Part shown: positions 1 to 9,101 of the stretch, piece by piece
Position numbering within the stretch: the stretch's first letter is position 1
How the letters are laid out: each line of letters starts with the position of its first letter
NCBI RefSeq assembly: GCF_014042015.1
Contig: NZ_CP059493.1
Coordinates: 868,001 to 932,000 of the forward strand
DNA: 64,000 bases
Reading direction: 5' to 3'
Origin: Actinotalea sp. JY-7876
GTDB lineage: Bacteria; Actinomycetota; Actinomycetes; Actinomycetales; Cellulomonadaceae
Translations under genes and position numbers: made by a program
The notes under the pieces: generated by a model
Told to the model about the DNA's origin: nothing
What the model saw: the letters and a program-made list of their open reading frames with translations, nothing else
Databases searched by the model: none

Positions 1-710
1 ATGACGACGACGCCCGAGCGTGACTGGGTGATCGCGACGCCGGCGGCGAAGAGCGTGACGAGGGCCAGCTGGAGCGACGTGCGCCGCAGTCCCACGATGA
101 GCGGCGCGGTCACGCACAGGAACATGGAGAGCGTCAGCGGGTGGTCGAACGTGGCCATCCAGCGGTCGAAGCCCTCGCGCCGGAACCACCACCGGGTCTC
201 GTGCGAGCTCTGGTACAGCAGGATGCTCCCCGCGAACCACTGCACGACGGCGAGCGCGGCGGCCGCGCCGCCCAGCGCGAGCAGCGCCGTCCGCACCTGG
301 GTCAGGCGCCCCGCGTCCCCGTCGACGACCGCCAGCACGAGGAGGAAGAGCGCGAGCGGGGCCACGACGACGTCGAGCAGGAGGGCGAGGCCACCCGAGC
401 CGGCCTGCACGGTGGTGAAGGCCGCGACCGCCGTCACGAGGCCGAGGGTAAGCACGAGCAGGACGTGCTCGCCGGCCACCTGGGAGAGGCGCCGGGGCGC
501 GTGCATGGCCTGCGCGACGAGCATGGCGACGACCAGCCAGGCGGCCGGGTGCATGCCGAGCGGGCCCGTCTCGTGCCCGGTGACGAGGTGGCCGGCTGCG
601 GCGGGGATGCCCACCCACAGGCCGAGGATCGCGACGAGGGTCACGACCGGTCGGCGGCGCGTCGCCCAGGCGAGCGCCGCGCACCCACCCGCCCAGAGTG
701 CGAGCAGCAT
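1..710 (-). CDS. O-antigen ligase-like polytopic membrane protein, C-terminus outside window
   Basis: An open frame of 236 codons reads leftward from an ATG at 710 and runs off the left edge of the window, so the C-terminus is missing. The visible part is a chain of hydrophobic helices with short basic loops. A loop rich in Trp and Arg (about residues 160-175, QSSHETRWWFRREGFDRW) is followed by a segment resembling the Wzy/WaaL ligase core. It starts one base after the stop of the tyrosine autokinase, so the two are probably co-transcribed. A role in polymerising or ligating surface polysaccharide is inferred from family resemblance and this neighbour. The exact family is uncertain without the missing part. 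Confidence 0.65.
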   Translation of the reverse strand, partial: MLLALWAGGCAALAWATRRRPVVTLVAILGLWVGIPAAAGHLVTGHETGPLGMHPAAWLVVAMLVAQAMHAPRRLSQVAGEHVLLVLTLGLVTAVAAFTTVQAGSGGLALLLDVVVAPLALFLLVLAVVDGDAGRLTQVRTALLALGGAAAALAVVQWFAGSILLYQSSHETRWWFRREGFDRWMATFDHPLTLSMFLCVTAPLIVGLRRTSLQLALVTLFAAGVAITQSRSGVVV

Positions 711-711
711 C

Positions 712-2268
712 TCAGCGGTCGGCGCGGACGGACCGTTCCGGGGCCGCCTCACCGGCCGTGCGGCGTTCGGCCCCCGGGTCCTCGTCGGCCGGGGCTGGGC
801 GCCAGACTGGCGTGCCCGGAGCCAAGGGCAGGCCGTCCGCGGGTGTCTGCTCGCGGGTCGTCGGCGAAGCCTCCTGGTCCTGCGCGTCGCCCGGGGCGCG
901 CGGCGCGCGCCCCGTCGTCGCGTACGCCGAGGCGCCGTATCCTCCCGCGGTCACCGCGCTCGGCGCGCCGTTGAGGATCGTGCCCGCCAGCGGTGCACCG
1001 ACCGCGGCGAGCCCTTCCACGGCGGCGCGTGCCTGCTCGCGCGTCGTCCCGCCGTACCGGACGACGAGGACGACGATGTCCGCGTGGGTCGCGACGACCG
1101 ACGCGTCGGTGACCGGCAGCACGGGAGGGGTGTCCACGACGATCGTCTCGAAGCGTCCGCGGAGCTCGGTCACCAGCTCCCGCATCGCGTCGCTGCCGAG
1201 CAGCTCGGACGGGTTCGGTGGCAGCGTGCCGGCGGCGAGCACCTGGAGGCCGTGCTGGCCCCAGGGCTGCAGCACGTCGTCGACCTTCACGGCACCGGCC
1301 AGGACGTTGGTCAGCCCGGCGGAGCCCTCGATCCCGAGCCGCTGCGCGACCATGGGCCGGCGCATGTCCGCCTCCACCAGCAGGACGGACCTGCCGGCCT
1401 CGGCGAGCGTGATCGCGAGGTTGCAGGCGGTCGTCGTCTTGCCGTCGCCCGGGACCGCGGACGTGACCACCACGACCTGCATCCGCTTCGTCACGGCGCT
1501 GAACGTCAGGTTCGTCCGCAGCTGGCGGTACGCCTCCGCCCGGGGCGAGCCCGGCTCCGCGTCCACGATGAGCAGCTCGCCGGCCCCACCGCGGCGCCGG
1601 CGCCCTTCGGCGCCGATCGTGGCGAGCGTGGGCAGCCCGGTCGCCCGCTTGAGGTCGTCGAGGCTGCGGACGGTGCGGTCCAGCATCTGGCGGGCGATCG
1701 ACAGCGCCAGCCCGAGGGCGATCCCGGCGAGCGCCGCGACGCCGATGTTGAGCGTCGTCCGCGGCGAGATGGGCTCGGGGTTCAGCGTCGGCCCCGAGAT
1801 CACGGTGAGCGACACGCTGGCCCCGCTCGCCGCATCCGTGCTGTCGAGGCGGGAGATCAGCGGGCCGAACTCGGTGGCGATCGCCTCGGCGATCCGCAGC
1901 GCGCGGTCGGTCTCGGTGTCCGTCACGGTCGCGGTGAGCAGGATCGTCTCCGGGTCCACCAGCGCCGACACGCGCGACGTCACCTCGGCGGGCGTGAGGT
2001 CGATGTCCGGCTGCGCGGCGACCTCCTGGGCGAGGAGCTCGCTGCTGAGCACGCCGACGTAGGAGTTGATGCGGCGCTGCGCGAACTCGTCCGCCTGCAG
2101 GGCCGTCCCGGTGTCCGTGGAGGCCGCGACGAAGAACGTCACCGTGCTCTCGTAGACGGGCGTCATGCGGCTGCTGACGTAGGCGGCGATGCCGACGGTC
2201 GCGAGCAGCGTGAGCACCGTGATCCACCAGTGCTTGCGGATCGCGCTGAGGTGATCGGTCAGCTCCAC
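712..2268 (-). CDS. Polysaccharide biosynthesis tyrosine autokinase (Wzz/BY-kinase fusion)
   Basis: The 518-residue product combines a Wzz-type chain-length domain (a transmembrane helix near residues 12-30 and a second near 175-195) with a cytoplasmic bacterial tyrosine kinase domain. The kinase shows a Walker A motif (GDGKTT, Lys about 277), a Walker A' motif (LLVEADMRRP) and a Walker B motif (IVVDTPPVLPVTDA). Proteins of this type control chain length and export of capsule or exopolysaccharide. The GTG at 2268 was chosen because GAGGAG lies just upstream and the protein then begins with the usual short helix lead-in; the longer frame upstream is low-complexity. The C-terminal tail has few tyrosines, so the autophosphorylation cluster is small. 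The ligase-like gene follows directly. Confidence 0.85.
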   Translation of the reverse strand: MELTDHLSAIRKHWWITVLTLLATVGIAAYVSSRMTPVYESTVTFFVAASTDTGTALQADEFAQRRINSYVGVLSSELLAQEVAAQPDIDLTPAEVTSRVSALVDPETILLTATVTDTETDRALRIAEAIATEFGPLISRLDSTDAASGASVSLTVISGPTLNPEPISPRTTLNIGVAALAGIALGLALSIARQMLDRTVRSLDDLKRATGLPTLATIGAEGRRRRGGAGELLIVDAEPGSPRAEAYRQLRTNLTFSAVTKRMQVVVVTSAVPGDGKTTTACNLAITLAEAGRSVLLVEADMRRPMVAQRLGIEGSAGLTNVLAGAVKVDDVLQPWGQHGLQVLAAGTLPPNPSELLGSDAMRELVTELRGRFETIVVDTPPVLPVTDASVVATHADIVVLVVRYGGTTREQARAAVEGLAAVGAPLAGTILNGAPSAVTAGGYGASAYATTGRAPRAPGDAQDQEASPTTREQTPADGLPLAPGTPVWRPAPADEDPGAERRTAGEAAPERSVRADR

Positions 2269-2494
2269 GCTCTGCTCCTCGCTCGGACCGACGGCGGTCG
2301 CCGCTGGGCACACCGGTCGTCCGCCTCCCGCCCAGGCGTCATCCTCACATAACGGACTTCTCCGCGGGGGTGCTGTCAGCCGTTCGGCCCAGACTTCACC
2401 CCCGATCGGCGGCGGCCGTGCGGGCCGCGGCCGCGTCGCACCGTGACCTCCTAGGATGCTCGCGTCGGGCACCGCCCGGGAGGAGGCGCCTGGC

Positions 2495-3268
2495 ATGGTG
2501 AGCTCGGGGCGGTCTGCGCGGCCGCTCGTCGTCGTGCCGACCTACAACGAGGTGCGGTCGCTCGAGGACGTCGTCGGCCGGGTCCGGCGCGAGGAGCCCG
2601 CTGCCCACGTGCTCGTCGTGGACGACGGCTCGCCCGACGGCACCGGTGCCGTCGCCGACGCGCTGGCCGAGCGGGACGACCACGTCCACGTGCTGCACCG
2701 GACGCAGAAGGCCGGCCTCGGTGCGGCCTACCTGGCGGGTTTCGCCTGGGCGGCGGCGCGTGACCACGACGCCGTCGTGGAGATGGACGCCGACGGCTCC
2801 CACCTGCCCGAGCAGCTGCCGGCGCTGCTCGACGCGCTCGCCGACCCGTCGGTCGACGTCGTGCTCGGCTCGCGCTGGGTCCCGGGGGGGCGCATCGTGC
2901 ACTGGCCGTGGCACCGCGTGCTCCTGTCCCGAGTCGGCAGCGGGTACGCGCGCACGGTCCTGGGGCTGCGGGTCCGCGACGTGACGTCCGGGTACCGCGT
3001 GTACCGGGCGCACGTCCTGGCGGCCCTGGTGCAGGAGGAGGTCGCCAGCCAGGGCTACTGCTTCCAGATCGACCTGCTGCGCCGCGCCGTGGCGGGCGGT
3101 CACCGCGTGGTCGAGGTCCCGATCACGTTCGTCGAGCGCGAGCAGGGTGAGTCCAAGATGAGCCGCGCGATCGTGATCGAGGCCGTGCGGCTCGTCACCT
3201 GGTGGGGTCTGGAGCGGCTCGTGCGACGGGACGACCGGCGGCGTCGGCCGGGTGCGCGGGCCCGGTGA
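2495..3268 (+). CDS. Polyprenol-phosphate mannosyltransferase-like GT2 (DPM1/Ppm1 type)
   Basis: This 257-residue family 2 glycosyltransferase has the N-terminal nucleotide-sugar fold (VVVPTYNE), the metal-binding acidic motif (VVEMDADGSH) and the GSRWVPGG and SGYRVYR segments typical of dolichol/polyprenol-phosphate mannose synthases. It should transfer a sugar from a nucleotide donor to polyprenyl phosphate on the inner membrane face. No C-terminal membrane domain is present. The ATG at 2495 is chosen because AGGAGG sits 8 bases upstream. A -10-like TAGGAT lies at 2452-2457. Its 3' end overlaps the 3' end of the convergent gtrA-like gene by 74 bases. Confidence 0.85.
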   Translation: MVSSGRSARPLVVVPTYNEVRSLEDVVGRVRREEPAAHVLVVDDGSPDGTGAVADALAERDDHVHVLHRTQKAGLGAAYLAGFAWAAARDHDAVVEMDADGSHLPEQLPALLDALADPSVDVVLGSRWVPGGRIVHWPWHRVLLSRVGSGYARTVLGLRVRDVTSGYRVYRAHVLAALVQEEVASQGYCFQIDLLRRAVAGGHRVVEVPITFVEREQGESKMSRAIVIEAVRLVTWWGLERLVRRDDRRRRPGARAR

Positions 3269-3764
3269 ACACCAGCCAGCGGTAGCACACGTACCGCAGC
3301 GCCGTGCCGAGCGCGACGCCCACGACGTTCGCCGCGATGTTGTCGGCGAGCGGGGAGGTCAGGCCCAGCACGTACCGCGACACGGCGAGCGTCGCCACGG
3401 CCGCGGCGGCACCGAGGCCGTTGACGCCCAGGAAGAGGACGAGCTCGCGGACGGGTCGGGAGGTGCGCCCTCCGGCGAAGGCCCAGTAGCGGTTGCCCAC
3501 CCAGGACGCGAGCGTCGCCACGAGGGAGGCGACGACCTTCGCCGTGAGCGGCTTGTCGGCGAGCAGCTCCCCGGGGCCCAGGAGGAGCAGGTTGAAGACC
3601 GTGACGTCGACGACGTACGCCGCACCGCCCACGGAGCCGAAACGCGCCAGCTCGCGCACGCGCGCGTGCCGGGACACGCGCCGCAGGCGGCCCGCGAGGG
3701 GCATCCCTCCACCTGTCGCGCCGCCGGCGCCGGCGGCGTGATGCGCTCCCTGCGTGCCGGTCAT
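3195..3764 (-). CDS. GtrA family membrane protein
   Basis: The 189-residue product has four predicted transmembrane helices (about residues 40-62, 75-95, 107-128 and 140-160) and the GtrA signature order (RFGSVGGAAYVVDV, then SWVGNRYWAF and RYVCYRWLVF). GtrA-family proteins are thought to help flip or handle polyprenyl-linked sugars, which fits the adjacent polyprenol-phosphate glycosyltransferase. The gene is convergent with that glycosyltransferase and shares 74 bases with it in antisense. The ATG at 3764 is used; a GTG two codons further upstream is equally possible because no strong ribosome site is visible. Confidence 0.8.
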   Translation of the reverse strand: MTGTQGAHHAAGAGGATGGGMPLAGRLRRVSRHARVRELARFGSVGGAAYVVDVTVFNLLLLGPGELLADKPLTAKVVASLVATLASWVGNRYWAFAGGRTSRPVRELVLFLGVNGLGAAAAVATLAVSRYVLGLTSPLADNIAANVVGVALGTALRYVCYRWLVFTGPAHPADAAGRPVARAAPDPTR

Positions 3765-3857
3765 CGCCACGATCCTAGGCGAGCCGTCGTGCGGTGGCGG
3801 GCGGCCTCGCCACCGGCCCGGCGCGTGTCGCAGGGCGCTCGTAGAATGGAGGCACCA

Positions 3858-3917
3858 CCCCGGTCCGGACGGATCCGGGGTCGTCGTGCTGTGCCCGTGC
3901 TGTGCCCGTGCTGTGTC
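3858..3917 (+). repeat. mfd leader with hairpin and 11-bp tandem repeat
   Basis: A -10-like TAGAAT lies at 3842-3847. Downstream, CCCCGG and CCGGGG arms can form a hairpin spanning 3858-3880. Two exact copies of GTGCTGTGCCC (3886-3896 and 3897-3907) plus a partial third (to 3917) follow. All of this lies in the presumed 5' leader of mfd. Function is unknown; the repeat may simply be slippage. Confidence 0.5.
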
Positions 3918-3929
3918 TCGAAGGGACCC

Positions 3930-6900
3930 ATGAACCTCACCGGAGTCCTGCCCGTCCTGCTGCGTGACCCCGCCGCCGCGGCGGCGGTCGAGGCCGCACG
4001 CGCCCACCGGGGCCGCGGCGCGCTCGACGTCGTGGCTCCCGCGGGAGCCCGCCCTCCGCTGCTGGCGGCCGTCACCGACGCGGTCGGTTCGGCGCGCCCC
4101 GGGACGCAGGCGCCACCCGTCGTCGTCGTCACGGCGACCGGCCGCGACGCCGACGACCTCGCGGCGGCGCTGCGGTGCTACCTGGCCGACGACGACGTCG
4201 CCGTGCTGCCCGCCTGGGAGACGCTCCCGCACGAGCGGCTCTCGCCGCGCAGCGACACCGTCGCGCGCCGGCTCTCGGTCTTCCGCCGGCTGGCCCACCC
4301 GCAGGGCGAGGGCCAGTCCGGTCCCGTCCGGGCGCTCGTCGTCCCCGTGCGCGCCCTGCTCCAGCCGGTGGTGGAGGGCCTGGGGGACCTCGAGCCCGTC
4401 TCGCTGCACGCCGGGGACCAGGTCGACCTCGACGACGTCGCGAACCGCCTCGTCGGCGCCGCCTACACGCGCGTCGACATGGTGGAGCGCCGCGGCGAGT
4501 TCGCGGTCCGCGGCGGCATCCTCGACGTCTTCCCGCCGACGGACGACCACCCCCTGCGCATCGAGCTGTGGGGCGACACGGTCGAGGAGATCCGCTGGTT
4601 CGCGGTGGCCGACCAGCGCAGCCTCGAGGTCGCCGCGGAGGGCCTGTGGGCCCCGCCGTGCCGCGAGATCCTGCTCACCGAGCCCGTCCGGGCGCGGGCC
4701 GCGGCGCTGGTCGCGGAGCTGCCCGGCGCCGCCGAGATGCTCGAGAAGCTCGCCCAGGGCATCGCCGTGGAGGGCATGGAGTCGCTCGCGCCCGTCCTGG
4801 TCGAGCGCATGGTGCCGATGCTCGACCTCGTGCCCGACGGCGCGCTGGTCGTCGTCGCGGACCCGGAGCGCGTCCGGCGCCGCGCGCACGACCTCATGGC
4901 GACGACCCAGGAGTTCCTCGACGCCGCCTGGACGGCGGCCGCGGCGGGCGGCAGCACCCCGATCGACCTGCGCGCCGCGTCCTTCGCCTCGTACGCCGAG
5001 ACGCGGGACCTCGCGCTCTCGCGCGACCTCGGCTGGTGGACGATGAGCCCGTTCACGCTGGACGCCGACGCCGTCGAGGCCGCCGGCGAGGGGGCGACGG
5101 CCGGGGACGACGACGCCGCGGAGACGCTCGTCGTCGGCGCACGCGACGTGCAGGGCTACCACGGCGACGTCCCGCGCGCGGTGGCCGACCTGCGTGACCT
5201 CCAGCGCGACGCCTGGCGCCTGGTCCTGACGACCGAGGGCCACGGTCCGGCCAGTCGCATGGTCGAGCAGCTCTCGGCCTTCGAGGTGCCCGCGCGCCTC
5301 GTCGGCGAGCTCGGCGACGAGCCGGAGCCGGGCGTCGTCGTCGTCGTGCCGGCGCGCGCCGGACGCGGCTTCGTCGCGGCCGACCTGCGCCTGGCCGTCT
5401 TCAGCGAGGAGGACCTCACCGGGCGTCCCGGCACCTCCACCAAGGACATGCGCTCGATGCCGTCGCGGCGGCGCAACTCGGTCGACCCGCTCGCGCTGCG
5501 CGCGGGGGACTACGTGGTGCACGAGCAGCACGGCGTCGGCCGCTTCGTCGAGCTGGTCAAGCGGACCGTGGGCAGCGGGCCGACCGCCGGCACGCGCGAG
5601 TACCTGGTGATCGAGTACGCGGCCTCCAAGAAGGGCCAGCCGGGCGACCGCCTGTACGTCCCGACCGACCAGCTCGACCAGGTCACCAAGTACACCGGTG
5701 GCGAGTCGCCGACGCTCAACCGCATGGGCGGCTCCGACTGGGCCAAGACGAAGGGCCGCGCGCGCAAGGCGATCCGCGAGATCGCGAGCGAGCTGATCCG
5801 CCTCTACTCGGCCCGGATGGCGACGCAGGGTCACGCCTTCGGTCCCGACACCCCGTGGCAGGCCGAGCTCGAGGACGCCTTCGCGTTCGTCGAGACGCCC
5901 GACCAGCTCGTCACGATCGACGAGGTCAAGGCGGACATGGAGAAGACGGTCCCGATGGACCGCCTGGTCTGCGGCGACGTGGGCTACGGCAAGACGGAGA
6001 TCGCGGTCCGCGCGGCCTTCAAGGCCGTCCAGGACGGCAAGCAGGTGGCCGTCCTGGTGCCCACCACGCTGCTCGTGCAGCAGCACCTCGACACGTTCAG
6101 CGAGCGCTACGCGCCCTTCCCGGTGACCGTCCGGGCGCTGTCGCGGTTCCAGTCGGAGGCGGAGTCGAAGGAGGTCGTCGAGGGCCTCGCGGACGGCACC
6201 GTCGACGTCGTCATCGGGACGCACCGCCTCATCACGGGGCAGGTGCGGTTCAAGGACCTCGGCCTGGTCATCATCGACGAGGAGCAGCGCTTCGGCGTCG
6301 AGCACAAGGAGACGCTCAAGCAGCTGCGGACCAACGTCGACGTGCTCGCGATGAGCGCGACGCCGATCCCGCGCACGCTCGAGATGGCGGTCACCGGCAT
6401 CCGCGAGATGTCGACGCTCGCGACGCCGCCCGAGGAGCGCCACCCGGTCCTGACCTTCGTCGGCGCGTACGACGAGAAGCAGGTGACCGCCGCCATCCGG
6501 CGCGAGCTGCTGCGCGAGGGCCAGGTGTTCTACGTCCACAACAAGGTCGAGTCGATCGAGCGGGCCGCGGCCCGCCTCGCCGAGCTCGTGCCCGAGGCCC
6601 GCATCGCGACGGCGCACGGGAAGATGGGCGAGCACCAGCTCGAGCGCGTCATCGCCGACTTCTGGGAGAAGCGCTTCGACGTCCTCGTCTGCACGACGAT
6701 CGTGGAGACGGGCCTCGACATCTCCAACGCCAACACCCTGATCCTGGAGCGCGCGGACCTGCTGGGCCTCTCGCAGCTCCACCAGCTCCGCGGGCGCGTG
6801 GGGCGCGGTCGCGAGCGGGCCTACGCCTACTTCATGTACCCGCCCGAGCGGCCGCTCACCGAGACGGCGCACGACCGCCTCGCCACGATGGCCGCGAACA

Positions 6901-7607
6901 CCGACCTCGGCGCCGGCATGCAGATCGCGCTCAAGGACCTCGAGATCCGTGGCGCCGGCAACCTGCTCGGGGGCGAGCAGTCCGGGCACATCGCCGGGGT
7001 CGGCTTCGACCTCTACGTGCGCATGGTGGGCGAGGCGGTGGCGGCGTTCCGCGGCGAGACGGAGACGCGTCCGCCCGAGGTCACGCTCGAGCTGCCGGTC
7101 GACGCGCACGTGCCGCACGAGTACATCGAGCACGAGCGGCTCCGGCTCGAGGCCTACCGCAAGGTGGCCGACGCGACGACGCCGGAGGCGCTCGAGGCCG
7201 TGCGCGCCGAGCTGGTCGACCGGTACGGACCGGTGCCCGAGGCGGTCGAGAACCTGTTCGAGGTCGCCGCCTTCCGCAACACCGCGCGCCAGGTGGGGCT
7301 GACCGACGTCACGGCGCAGGGCCGGTACATCCGGTTCGCGCCCGTCGAGCTGCCCGAGTCCGCGCAGCTGCGGCTCAAGCGGCTGTACCCGGGCACGATC
7401 CTCAAGCCGGCGATCCGCACGGTGCTCGTCCCCTTCCCGACGACGGCGCGCATCGGCGGCACGCCGCTCGCCGGGCGCGCCCTGCTGGGCTGGGCACGGG
7501 ACCTCGTCGCCGCCGTCTGGCAGGGCAGCGTGCCGGTCGCGGCCGAGGTGGCGTCCGCCTCCTCGTCCGGGCCGTCGCCGCGTGCGTCGTCGACCGGGCG
7601 GCGCTGA
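3930..7607 (+). CDS. mfd: Transcription-repair coupling factor Mfd
   Basis: The 1225-residue protein has the full Mfd layout: a UvrB-like N-terminal region, an RNA-polymerase-interacting domain around residues 525-600 (YVVHEQHGVGRF), a RecG-like superfamily 2 translocase and a C-terminal TRCF domain. Walker A is GYGKTE (Lys about 688), the DEEQ box begins near residue 783, and the SF2 motif RGRVGRGRERAY is intact. Mfd removes RNA polymerase stalled at lesions and recruits UvrA. Length matches the family. The ATG at 3930 follows GAAGG. Neighbouring mazG and a lipoprotein match the order in other actinobacteria. Confidence 0.97.
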   Translation: MNLTGVLPVLLRDPAAAAAVEAARAHRGRGALDVVAPAGARPPLLAAVTDAVGSARPGTQAPPVVVVTATGRDADDLAAALRCYLADDDVAVLPAWETLPHERLSPRSDTVARRLSVFRRLAHPQGEGQSGPVRALVVPVRALLQPVVEGLGDLEPVSLHAGDQVDLDDVANRLVGAAYTRVDMVERRGEFAVRGGILDVFPPTDDHPLRIELWGDTVEEIRWFAVADQRSLEVAAEGLWAPPCREILLTEPVRARAAALVAELPGAAEMLEKLAQGIAVEGMESLAPVLVERMVPMLDLVPDGALVVVADPERVRRRAHDLMATTQEFLDAAWTAAAAGGSTPIDLRAASFASYAETRDLALSRDLGWWTMSPFTLDADAVEAAGEGATAGDDDAAETLVVGARDVQGYHGDVPRAVADLRDLQRDAWRLVLTTEGHGPASRMVEQLSAFEVPARLVGELGDEPEPGVVVVVPARAGRGFVAADLRLAVFSEEDLTGRPGTSTKDMRSMPSRRRNSVDPLALRAGDYVVHEQHGVGRFVELVKRTVGSGPTAGTREYLVIEYAASKKGQPGDRLYVPTDQLDQVTKYTGGESPTLNRMGGSDWAKTKGRARKAIREIASELIRLYSARMATQGHAFGPDTPWQAELEDAFAFVETPDQLVTIDEVKADMEKTVPMDRLVCGDVGYGKTEIAVRAAFKAVQDGKQVAVLVPTTLLVQQHLDTFSERYAPFPVTVRALSRFQSEAESKEVVEGLADGTVDVVIGTHRLITGQVRFKDLGLVIIDEEQRFGVEHKETLKQLRTNVDVLAMSATPIPRTLEMAVTGIREMSTLATPPEERHPVLTFVGAYDEKQVTAAIRRELLREGQVFYVHNKVESIERAAARLAELVPEARIATAHGKMGEHQLERVIADFWEKRFDVLVCTTIVETGLDISNANTLILERADLLGLSQLHQLRGRVGRGRERAYAYFMYPPERPLTETAHDRLATMAANTDLGAGMQIALKDLEIRGAGNLLGGEQSGHIAGVGFDLYVRMVGEAVAAFRGETETRPPEVTLELPVDAHVPHEYIEHERLRLEAYRKVADATTPEALEAVRAELVDRYGPVPEAVENLFEVAAFRNTARQVGLTDVTAQGRYIRFAPVELPESAQLRLKRLYPGTILKPAIRTVLVPFPTTARIGGTPLAGRALLGWARDLVAAVWQGSVPVAAEVASASSSGPSPRASSTGRR

Positions 7608-7686
7608 CCGGCGTGCCTCGTCACCTAGCATGGGCGGGCACACCGGCGCGGGCAGCCGCGGCCGGCTCGTCTTCCAGGAGGTCCGG

Positions 7687-8220
7687 GTGAGGGTTCGACC
7701 GTCCGTCGTCGGCGTGGGTGTCGCCGCCGCGCTGCTGCTGTCCGGGTGCGCGGGGGACCCGTCCGCGGCCGCCGTCGTCGACGGGCGCACGATCACGCGC
7801 GCCGAGCTGGAGGCCGCGCAGGCCGACCTCGCCGCCCTGAGCGGCGAGGTGCCCGCGGGCGACCTGCTCACGACCATGGCCGTCGCGCCGCTCTACATCG
7901 ACGCGGCCGCCGCCGAGGGCGTCGGCGTGTCCGCCGACCAGGCGCGCGGCGTCGTCGCCCAGAGTGCGGCGGGCGGGCCGGGCGCGGAGCGCGAGCTCGC
8001 GGACTCGACCGTCGAGGTCTTCCGGATGATCCTGGCCATCAACGCGCTCACCGCGGCACCGGGCGGCGAGGAGGCGCTCGCCGAGGTCGACGAGGCGGCC
8101 CGCGAGCTCGACATCGAGGTCAACCCCCGGTACGGCGAGTTCGACCCCGAGTCGGGCGAGGTGGTGCCGCTCGCGCAGCCGTGGCTCGTCGCCGAGACCC
8201 CGGAGCCCGCGGCCGAGTGA
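7687..8220 (+). CDS. Lipoprotein with SurA N-terminal-like region
   Basis: The 177-residue product starts at a GTG 5 bases after AGGAGG and has a short basic N-terminus, a hydrophobic core and a lipobox LLSGC (Cys21), so it should be lipid-anchored outside the membrane. The mature part begins AAVVDGRTITRAELEAA, which resembles the start of SurA/PpiC-type chaperones, but no parvulin domain follows. It lies between mfd and mazG, where mycobacteria also carry related genes. Its stop overlaps the mazG start (GTGA). A chaperone role is inferred, not shown. Confidence 0.75.
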   Translation: MRVRPSVVGVGVAAALLLSGCAGDPSAAAVVDGRTITRAELEAAQADLAALSGEVPAGDLLTTMAVAPLYIDAAAAEGVGVSADQARGVVAQSAAGGPGAERELADSTVEVFRMILAINALTAAPGGEEALAEVDEAARELDIEVNPRYGEFDPESGEVVPLAQPWLVAETPEPAAE

Positions 8221-8993
8221 CCGTGCCGTCCACCGGCGCCGGACCGGACGCCCGCGAGGGCGGCGCAGGCCTGGCCGACCTCGTCGCGGTGATGGACCGG
8301 CTGCGTTCGCCCGGCGGCTGCCCGTGGGACGCCGAGCAGACGCACAGGTCGCTCACGCGGTACGCCGTCGAGGAGGTCCACGAGCTCGTCGAGGCGATCG
8401 AGACGGACGACCGCGCGGCACTGCGCGAGGAGCTCGGCGACGTGCTGCTCCAGGTGGTCTTCCACGCGCGCATCGCGTCCGAGCACCCGAGCGAGCCCTT
8501 CGACGTCGACGACGTCGCGGCCGGCGTCGCCGCGAAGCTGCGCCGGCGCCACCCCCACGTCTTCGCGGGCACCGTGGTGCGCGACGCGGCCGAGGTCTCG
8601 TCGCGCTGGGACGAGATCAAGCGGGCCGAGAAGGGCCGGACCTCGGCGCTCGACGGCGTCCCCGCCGCGCTCCCCGCGCTCGCGCGGGCGCAGGCGGTGC
8701 TCTCGCGGGCCGGCCGCTCGGACTCCCCGGCGGTGGGCGAGGTGCTCGCCGGTGCGCGCCGGGCCGCGGAGCCCGGGGCGCAGGGCGCGGTGCCGGGGGC
8801 GCCGGGCGCGGTGCCGGGGGCGCCGGGCGCGGTGCCGGAGGCGGAGAGCGCGGAGCCGGGCGACGACGCCGTCGGCCGCCGGTTGCTCGCGGTGGTCGCC
8901 GAGGCGCAGGCGGCGGGTGTCGACGCGGAGGCGGCGCTGCGCGCCGTCGTGCGCGACCTCGAGGCGCGCGTGCGCGCCGCCGAGAGGGCGTGA
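8217..8993 (+). CDS. mazG: Nucleoside triphosphate pyrophosphohydrolase MazG
   Basis: The 258-residue protein carries one clear MazG all-alpha NTP-PPase domain (about residues 20-150) with the metal-binding EEVHELVEAIE and EELGDVLLQVVFHA helices. It hydrolyses non-canonical or excess NTPs to NMP and pyrophosphate. The C-terminal half is divergent and interrupted by a Gly/Ala/Pro-rich stretch made of 21-bp repeats. Start GTG 8217 overlaps the upstream lipoprotein stop; GTG 8223 is an alternative. The second MazG domain seen in longer homologues is not recognisable. Confidence 0.9.
   Translation: MTVPSTGAGPDAREGGAGLADLVAVMDRLRSPGGCPWDAEQTHRSLTRYAVEEVHELVEAIETDDRAALREELGDVLLQVVFHARIASEHPSEPFDVDDVAAGVAAKLRRRHPHVFAGTVVRDAAEVSSRWDEIKRAEKGRTSALDGVPAALPALARAQAVLSRAGRSDSPAVGEVLAGARRAAEPGAQGAVPGAPGAVPGAPGAVPEAESAEPGDDAVGRRLLAVVAEAQAAGVDAEAALRAVVRDLEARVRAAERA
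8784..8840 (+). repeat. 21-bp in-frame tandem repeat inside mazG
   Basis: Two exact copies of a 21-bp unit (8784-8804 and 8805-8825) and a partial third encode GAVPGAP heptads. It forms a flexible linker within MazG and keeps the reading frame. Confidence 0.85.
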
Positions 8994-9101
8994 CCTCCGC
9001 GACGTGCACGGCCGCAGCACCGCCCGGTGGGCCCCACGTCCCGCCAGCCGCCGCCGCCGGCGGCTAGCGTCGGTGCCCTGGGAGTCGGCTGGGGAGGTCG
9101 C

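Noticed and set aside
1-2352. A 783-codon plus-strand frame at the left edge
   Set aside because: It is the complement of the ligase-like and tyrosine kinase genes, which have clear motifs.
3195-7877. A 1560-residue open frame on the minus strand opposite mfd
   Set aside because: It is low-complexity (Arg/Ala/Gly/Asp-rich) and antisense to intact mfd; only its last 189 codons (gtrA-like) look real.
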